Of a stretch of 8,882 nucleotides of DNA, positions 4,514 through 8,882 are shown piece by piece; within the stretch, counting starts at the first letter, position 1; each line of letters starts with the position of its first letter. A model generated the notes under the pieces. It had not been told where the DNA came from, did no database searches, and was given only the letters and a program-made list of their open reading frames with translations. Both the position numbers and the translations under genes were made by a program. The stretch is from Candidatus Zixiibacteriota bacterium (lineage in GTDB: Bacteria; Zixibacteria; MSB-5A5; JAUVRN01), in assembly GCA_030597645.1 (NCBI GenBank), contig JAUVRN010000060.1, forward strand, positions 1 to 8,882. Reading direction: 5' to 3'.

Positions 4514-7081
4514 CTACGCCAGCGTGCGCGCAACCTCCACCTCTCGCAGCATTTCGAACTGATCGCCCACCTTCACGTCGGGGAAATTGGTCAGCTTGAT
4601 GCCGCACTCAAACCCGGTCTGTACTTCGCGCACGTCCTCCTTGAAGCGCCGCAGTGTGTCGATGGTGTCGTCCTGCACGATGGTGCCGTCACGGACCACG
4701 CGCACACGAGCGCCGCGGCTGACATTACCCTCCAGCACGTAACAGCCCGCCACCATGCCGATCCGTGGCACCTTGAACAGCTGACGCACCTCGATGCGTC
4801 CAGAGACCTCTACGTGCACGTCAACGCCCAGCATGCCCTCCAGGAGCTTCTTGATGTCCTCCTCGACTTCATAGATCACGTTGTATTCGCGAATCGTCAC
4901 CTGTTCATTGGCGGCCACTTCGCGAGCCTTGACATCGGGCACTACGTGGAATGCGAGAATCATTGCGTCAGATGCCGCCGCCAGAATCACGTCCGACTCA
5001 TTGACCCGCCCGACCCCGCGATGGATGACGTTGACCTTGACATCCGGGTGCTCGATGCGTTCCAGGGTATCGGAAAGCGCCTCGACAGATCCTCCGACGT
5101 CGCCCTTGATGATGACTTTGAGATCCTTGATCTCGCCCTCGGCGATACGCCGTACCCAGTCGCCGACGCTGGCCCCTGCCTTGCGGCGAATGTCCTGCTC
5201 GCGCTTGAGTATGGAGCGGGACTGCGCCACGCGATGGGCCTCCTCGTCGCTTTCGTAGGCCACGATGGAATCGCCCGCCTGCGGAACGCCCCCCGCACCC
5301 AGAAGCTGCACGACCATGCCCGGTCCGGCCTCCGTGAGCCGGTTCTCGCGTTCGTCCAGGAGCGCTCGCACACGGCCCTCGAACGGACCGGTGACGATCG
5401 GATCGCCGATACGCATCGTTCCTCGCTGAACCAGCGCGCTGATCACGGGCCCCTTGCCCTTGTCCAGCTCCGACTCGATAACATGACCGATGGCCAGCCG
5501 ATCGGGGTTGGCTTTGAGCTCCAGCAGCTCCGTCTGCAGCGCAATCATCTCCTGCAGCTTATCGATGCCCTCCCCTGTCTTGGCGGAGATGTCGGCGAAT
5601 ATGTTCTTGCCGCCCCAGTCCTCGGGAATGAGGCCATGCTCCGTGAGTTGCTGGCGCACCTTCTCCGTATTGGCTTCCGGTAGATCGATCTTGTTGACGG
5701 CCACGATGATCGGCACGCCGGCCGCCCTGGCGTGGTTGATCGCCTCCACGGTCTGCGGCATGACGCTCTCGGTGGCCGAAACGACCAGGATGACGCAGTC
5801 CGTAACCTGTGCGCCGCGCGCGCGCATGGCGCTGAATGCTTCGTGACCCGGCGTGTCGAGATAGGTGATCCGGCCCCCGGTCGCGGTTTCAACATTGTAC
5901 GCGCCGATGTGCTGTGTAATGCCGCCAGCCTCGCCTGCGATCACGTTGGCCTTGCGAATATAGTCGAGCAACGACGTCTTGCCGTGATCCACGTGACCCA
6001 TGACGGTGACCACCGGAGGACGGGGTTGAAGTGACTCTTCGGCGTCCTCTTCTTCGATCGTCTCCATGACCTCGTCGTCGGCCATGCGCACCCCGTAGTC
6101 GAATTCGAGGGCGACCATTTCGATGGTGTCGAAATCTAGACGCTGATTGATCGTGGCCATCTGTCCTAGTTCCATCAGCTTGGCGACGACCTCCGACGGT
6201 CGCAGATCCATCTGCTTGGCCAGTTCGGCGACGGTCAAGAACTCGGACACCACGACTTCCTTGCTGGGCTCGACGAACTCATCGGCAGCATCGCCCGATC
6301 GATCGCGGCCGCGACGCTTCTTGCGACCCGTGCCGTCCATGGCCGCCATGGTCCGCTTGAGCGTAGCCTCCACGGCCTTGCGGTCGACGGTCTGGTCCCT
6401 CGTGCGACGCCTCCTGCGCTTGCGCTTTCGGCCTCCTGCCAAATGCGATGGGGCCGGGCGCTGAGAGGGGCCTGGACGCTGGGGGGACCCTGGACGCTGA
6501 GGGGTGCCTGGACGCTGATCCGCCCGCTTGACCGGCGCCGGTTTCTTGGCGGGTGCCGCCTGTACGAGTTTGGGTTTGAACAGCTCGCCATCGCGGATCC
6601 TGGCCCGCACCGACGCCCCAGCCGGTGCTTCTGCCGCGGGCGAAGCCGGTGTGACGGGAGGGGTGGATCCCGCGGATGGTGTAATGGCCGCTGCCTCCGG
6701 TGGGGGGGTCACCTGCTCTTCGGACTCGGGCGCATCGGTGCGTACAGGATCGGTACGCCGTTCCGGCGCGGACACCACGTTCTTGAGCATTTCCGCCTTC
6801 TGTCGCGCCATCTCTTCGCGCTGCTGGAGGCGCTGGCGTACTCGCGCCAGGCGATCCTGAAGATGGGTCTTGAGTTGACCCTGTTTGCGGCGACGTGCCG
6901 CCGGCTCTTCCTCGGACTGGGCCGCAGCCGGCTTGGGGTGGAGATGGTCGGCCACGCGAGTCCCCATCTCTTCGGTAGCGCTGCTCATGTGATTCTTGAG
7001 GACAAAGTCCATCGACTGCAGGAGCTTTACCATCTCCTCCGAGGACATCTTGTGCTTCCGTGCCAGCTCGTACACCCGCAT
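4514..7081 (-). CDS. infB: Translation initiation factor IF-2
   Basis: IF2 is the GTPase that brings initiator fMet-tRNA to the 30S subunit and promotes 50S joining. The 855-residue protein has a first IF2N domain at about 1-50 (RVYELARKHKMSSEE), a charged, probably coiled-coil stretch at about 60-103, and a Pro/Ala-rich linker with four QRP repeats at 189-212. An Arg/Lys cluster at 218-228 and a second IF2N domain at about 280-333 follow. The G domain has GHVDHGKT 362-369, GGITQHIGAY 386-395, DTPGHEAF 409-416, NKID 463-466 and SAK 499-501. Domains II, III and IV follow, ending with FKEDVREVQTGFECGIKL. The segment after G3 reads SATESVMPQT instead of the common AADDGVMPQT. The start ATG at 7081 gives the canonical N-terminus. 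The nearest SD-like GGAGG is inside the end of nusA with a long 14-nt spacer, so coupling to nusA translation is likely. Confidence 0.98.
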   Translation of the reverse strand: MRVYELARKHKMSSEEMVKLLQSMDFVLKNHMSSATEEMGTRVADHLHPKPAAAQSEEEPAARRRKQGQLKTHLQDRLARVRQRLQQREEMARQKAEMLKNVVSAPERRTDPVRTDAPESEEQVTPPPEAAAITPSAGSTPPVTPASPAAEAPAGASVRARIRDGELFKPKLVQAAPAKKPAPVKRADQRPGTPQRPGSPQRPGPSQRPAPSHLAGGRKRKRRRRRTRDQTVDRKAVEATLKRTMAAMDGTGRKKRRGRDRSGDAADEFVEPSKEVVVSEFLTVAELAKQMDLRPSEVVAKLMELGQMATINQRLDFDTIEMVALEFDYGVRMADDEVMETIEEEDAEESLQPRPPVVTVMGHVDHGKTSLLDYIRKANVIAGEAGGITQHIGAYNVETATGGRITYLDTPGHEAFSAMRARGAQVTDCVILVVSATESVMPQTVEAINHARAAGVPIIVAVNKIDLPEANTEKVRQQLTEHGLIPEDWGGKNIFADISAKTGEGIDKLQEMIALQTELLELKANPDRLAIGHVIESELDKGKGPVISALVQRGTMRIGDPIVTGPFEGRVRALLDERENRLTEAGPGMVVQLLGAGGVPQAGDSIVAYESDEEAHRVAQSRSILKREQDIRRKAGASVGDWVRRIAEGEIKDLKVIIKGDVGGSVEALSDTLERIEHPDVKVNVIHRGVGRVNESDVILAAASDAMILAFHVVPDVKAREVAANEQVTIREYNVIYEVEEDIKKLLEGMLGVDVHVEVSGRIEVRQLFKVPRIGMVAGCYVLEGNVSRGARVRVVRDGTIVQDDTIDTLRRFKEDVREVQTGFECGIKLTNFPDVKVGDQFEMLREVEVARTLA
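6446..6517 (-). repeat. 18-bp tandem repeat in the infB linker
   Basis: Four consecutive 18-bp units, the last degenerate, encode QRPGTP, QRPGSP, QRPGPS and QRPAPS (IF2 residues 189-212). On the plus strand each clear unit begins CGCTG and ends CCTGGA (units at 6459-6476, 6477-6494 and 6495-6512). The unit length is a multiple of three, so copy-number changes would keep the frame. The repeats lie in the disordered linker between the two IF2N domains, a segment that varies greatly in length among bacteria. Confidence 0.85.
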
Positions 7082-7090
7082 AGCGTCTGC

Positions 7091-8506
7091 CTATTCCTCC
7101 GTGACCTCGGCTCGGCCCTTCTGGGCGAGCTCGGGCTCGCCAACCTCTTCCTCCTGGGTGTCCTCTTCCGCCTCGTCGACGCCCTCGTCGAAGGCCTCGG
7201 ACTCGAGCTCCGATTCCAGTTTCTCGAGCTCCTCGAGAAACTCCACCGCGACAAGCCTGAGCTTGCCCGCCGTCTTCTCCCCGACCCCATCGACAGCCAT
7301 GAGCTTCTCGTCGTCGATGGTGGTCAGCGCCTGGATCGTCTCGATGCCGCCCGCCCGCAGGTTAGCCAGCTGTTTTTCGCTCAGCCCCGGCAACTCCTCC
7401 AGCGGGATAGCGGTCTGCTCGATTTCCTCGTGCACGGCCAGGTGATCACTTTCGGACAGGATATTGATGCGCCAGCCGGTCAGCTTGGATGCCAGGCGCG
7501 CATTCTGTCCGTTGCGGCCGATGGCCAGCGAGAGCTTGTCGTCTTCGACAATCACCGTCATGGCTTTTTCGGCGATGTTCATGTCGATCCCCACCACGCG
7601 GGCGGGTGCCAGCGAGCGGGTCACAAAGAGTTGCGGATCGGAAGACCAGGGCACGATATCGATACGTTCGTTGGATAGTTCGCGCACGATCGCCTGCACG
7701 CGGGCGCCTTTGACACCGACACAGGCCCCGACCGGATCGATGCGGTCGTCCACGGACATGACGGCGATCTTGGACCGTTCGCCCGGCTCGCGGGCCGTGG
7801 CCTTGATCTCGATGATGCGTTCGAATATCTCTGGCACTTCCAGTTCGAAGAGCCGGCGCAGCAGGTCCGGATGTGCTCGCGACAGCACAATCTGCGGCCC
7901 CTTGACGTTGGCCTGCACTTCGGTGATCAGCGCCCGGATGCGATCGCCCTGGCGGTATTTCTCCCGCGGTATCTGCTCCTTGAGAGGTACGATAGCTTCC
8001 GCGCGCCCCAGGTGGACGATGATGTTGCCTTTGTCGATCTGCTGAACCGAACCGGTGACCAGCTCGCCCACGCGATCGGCGTACTCCGCTACGACCTTTT
8101 CGCGCTCGGCTTCGCGTACCTTCTGGATGAGCAGCTGTTTGGCTGCGGCAATGGCCGTGCGACCGAACTCGTCCCACGGCACGATCACCTCGAGCTCCTG
8201 GCCCAACGTCGTCTTGTAGCCCCACGCCTCGGCCATCTCGGTCGTGACTTCCGCACCGGGCTCATCAATCTCCTCGACGATGCGAACCACCGCATACATC
8301 GTGATCTGACCGGTCTTCCGATCGATCTCCACGCGGAAGTTCTCTGCGTCACCGTACTTGCGCCGGGCCGCAGTGAGCAGGCCCTGCTCCACGGTCTCAA
8401 GGACGTAGTTCATTTCGAGGCTCTTGTCCCGCGCAATCTGCGTGAGCGCCTCGAGGATGTCGGCGCCGGAAGATCCGACGGTCTTCTTAGTAGTTACGCG
8501 TGCCAT
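7091..8506 (-). CDS. nusA: Transcription termination/antitermination factor NusA
   Basis: NusA binds RNA polymerase and nascent RNA, modulating pausing, intrinsic termination and rRNA antitermination. The 471-residue protein has the full domain series: an N-terminal polymerase-binding domain at about 15-137, and an S1 domain at about 145-210 (DRVGELVTGSVQQ, then VPLKEQIPREKYRQGD). KH1 has DPVGACVGVKGARVQ at 257-271 and KH2 has LSLAIGRNGQNARLA at 325-339. A helix-hairpin-helix region at about 370-425 contains ELPGLSEKQLANLRAGGI and VDGVGEKTAGKL, and a strongly acidic tail fills 426-471. The SRAHPDLLRRLFELEVPEI link after S1 is typical. The ATG at 8506 overlaps rimP by 20 nt and has a weak AGGT 5 nt upstream. 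The YlxR and L7Ae-like genes that often follow nusA in Firmicutes are absent; infB begins after only 9 nt. Confidence 0.98.
   Translation of the reverse strand: MARVTTKKTVGSSGADILEALTQIARDKSLEMNYVLETVEQGLLTAARRKYGDAENFRVEIDRKTGQITMYAVVRIVEEIDEPGAEVTTEMAEAWGYKTTLGQELEVIVPWDEFGRTAIAAAKQLLIQKVREAEREKVVAEYADRVGELVTGSVQQIDKGNIIVHLGRAEAIVPLKEQIPREKYRQGDRIRALITEVQANVKGPQIVLSRAHPDLLRRLFELEVPEIFERIIEIKATAREPGERSKIAVMSVDDRIDPVGACVGVKGARVQAIVRELSNERIDIVPWSSDPQLFVTRSLAPARVVGIDMNIAEKAMTVIVEDDKLSLAIGRNGQNARLASKLTGWRINILSESDHLAVHEEIEQTAIPLEELPGLSEKQLANLRAGGIETIQALTTIDDEKLMAVDGVGEKTAGKLRLVAVEFLEELEKLESELESEAFDEGVDEAEEDTQEEEVGEPELAQKGRAEVTEE
7096..7100 (-). promoter_or_regulatory. Possible ribosome binding site of infB, long spacer
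   Basis: GGAGG lies in the last codons of nusA, 14 nt upstream of the infB ATG. The spacing is longer than the usual 5-9 nt, and no better match lies nearer. It could help hold ribosomes terminating on nusA for reinitiation at infB; its use as a direct SD is doubtful. Confidence 0.45.
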
Positions 8507-8882
8507 GTTTTACCTGTGTACGGGGGATAGGCTCCCCACCATCCAGTACCACCTGCGACTCGTCCGCCGCCGTGAGGGCGCCTTCGAGCTTTCGTCCATC
8601 GGTCCGCTGCAGCGTGATGTGCTCACCCACGTACCGTTGAAAGTCGCGTGCCGTAACAAGTGGACGGTCCAGACCCGGACTCGAGACCTCTAACGTGTAC
8701 GATCCATCCGTCACGTCCGTGGCCTCAAGGGCTGCGCCCAGCGCCCGGCTGATGCGTGCGCAATCGGCCAGAGCGATGCCGCCCCCCGGTCGATCGGCCA
8801 GCACGCGCACAATGCGCCTGCGCCCGCCACGAGCGACCTGCACGTCCACCAGTTCAAAGCCGAGCCCCTCTACCACGGAGCC
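8487..8882 (-). CDS. rimP: Ribosome maturation factor RimP, 5' end cut by window edge
   Basis: RimP binds free 30S subunits and is needed for efficient assembly. The 131 residues visible run in from the right edge in an open frame (GSVVEGLGFELVDVQ...), so the true start lies outside. The GTG at 8876 is most likely an internal Val in the family's PVVEGLGFEL segment, with about 15 more residues expected upstream. The N-terminal domain shows GFELVDVQVARGG, DCARISRALGAAL and the highly conserved YTLEVSSPGLDRPL. The C-terminal Sm-like domain follows with FQRYVGEHITLQ and a segment ending IPRTQVKHGTRNY. The gene ends in TAA 20 nt inside nusA. Its place before nusA is the standard arrangement in most bacteria. 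Family assignment is very secure; the start cannot be seen. Confidence 0.96.
   Translation of the reverse strand, partial: GSVVEGLGFELVDVQVARGGRRRIVRVLADRPGGGIALADCARISRALGAALEATDVTDGSYTLEVSSPGLDRPLVTARDFQRYVGEHITLQRTDGRKLEGALTAADESQVVLDGGEPIPRTQVKHGTRNY

Noticed and set aside
4307..5683. Plus-strand open frame of 458 codons antisense to infB
   Set aside because: It lies entirely opposite infB and ylxP, whose protein motifs are unmistakable. Its product is rich in His, Leu, Asp and Arg, as expected from an antisense reading of GC-rich coding DNA, and resembles no family I know.
6443..7678. Plus-strand open frame of 411 codons antisense to infB and nusA
   Set aside because: It spans the junction of two confirmed minus-strand genes. 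The repetitive RGAWTL-like stretch is simply the reverse reading of the infB QRP repeats. No domain is recognisable.
8523..8537. Small inverted repeat (GGGGA / TCCCC, 5-nt loop) just upstream of the nusA SD
   Set aside because: The stem is only 5 bp, lies inside rimP coding sequence and has no following T-tract, so it does not qualify as a terminator. Short GC stems like this are expected by chance in GC-rich DNA.
1..8882. Search for CRISPR arrays, tRNA/rRNA genes, insertion sequences, phage or defence genes
   Set aside because: The window is filled by ten overlapping or nearly abutting housekeeping genes. The only tandem repeat is within the infB linker and is protein-coding.

Overview
The window is one densely packed, co-directional block of ten genes, all on the minus strand, so transcription runs from high to low coordinates. 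It is the conserved transcription/translation-maturation cluster of bacteria, here in the order rimP (partial), nusA, infB, ylxP (DUF503), rbfA, nrnA-type DHH phosphoesterase, truB, ribF, rpsO, pnp (partial). The DNA is GC-rich and practically every base is coding. The organism is a free-living type of bacterium with a full-length two-IF2N-domain IF2. Some sequence flavours recall the Bacteroidota/Rhodothermota/Gemmatimonadota (FCB) side of the tree: the GYDHAFG motif in RibF, the KEQIP stretch in the NusA S1 domain, and FECGI near the IF2 C-terminus. The presence of ylxP and a DHH gene inside the cluster is unlike typical Bacteroidota. This placement is a low-confidence inference from memory of these families.

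Layout in transcription order, with junctions: rimP runs in from beyond the right edge and overlaps nusA by 20 nt (8487-8506). There is a 9-nt gap nusA-infB (7082-7090), a 9-nt gap infB-ylxP (4505-4513) and a 3-nt gap ylxP-rbfA (4214-4216). rbfA and nrnA overlap by 32 nt (3839-3870), and nrnA and truB by an ATGA of 4 nt (2902-2905). truB-ribF have a 3-nt gap (1994-1996), ribF-rpsO a 14-nt overlap (1031-1044), and rpsO-pnp a 15-nt gap (760-774). pnp leaves through the left edge. No gene-free stretch exceeds 15 nt, so there is no room for an intergenic promoter, terminator, RNA gene or mobile element. Any internal promoter or attenuator would have to lie inside coding sequence.

The products fit together. 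NusA couples RNA polymerase to nascent RNA. RimP, RbfA, TruB (tRNA pseudouridine-55) and S15 serve 30S subunit maturation and tRNA modification. IF2 starts translation. PNPase degrades RNA from the 3' end, and the DHH enzyme probably clears the short oligonucleotides left over. RibF makes FMN/FAD and is a common but functionally unlinked passenger. YlxP is a conserved small protein of unclear role, usually next to rbfA.

I looked for an undescribed system and found none. This is a housekeeping region. The points worth a second look are modest: residue substitutions in the DHH enzyme, TruB, IF2 and RibF, a tandem-repeat basic linker in IF2, and the unusually tight rpsO-pnp and rbfA-nrnA junctions.
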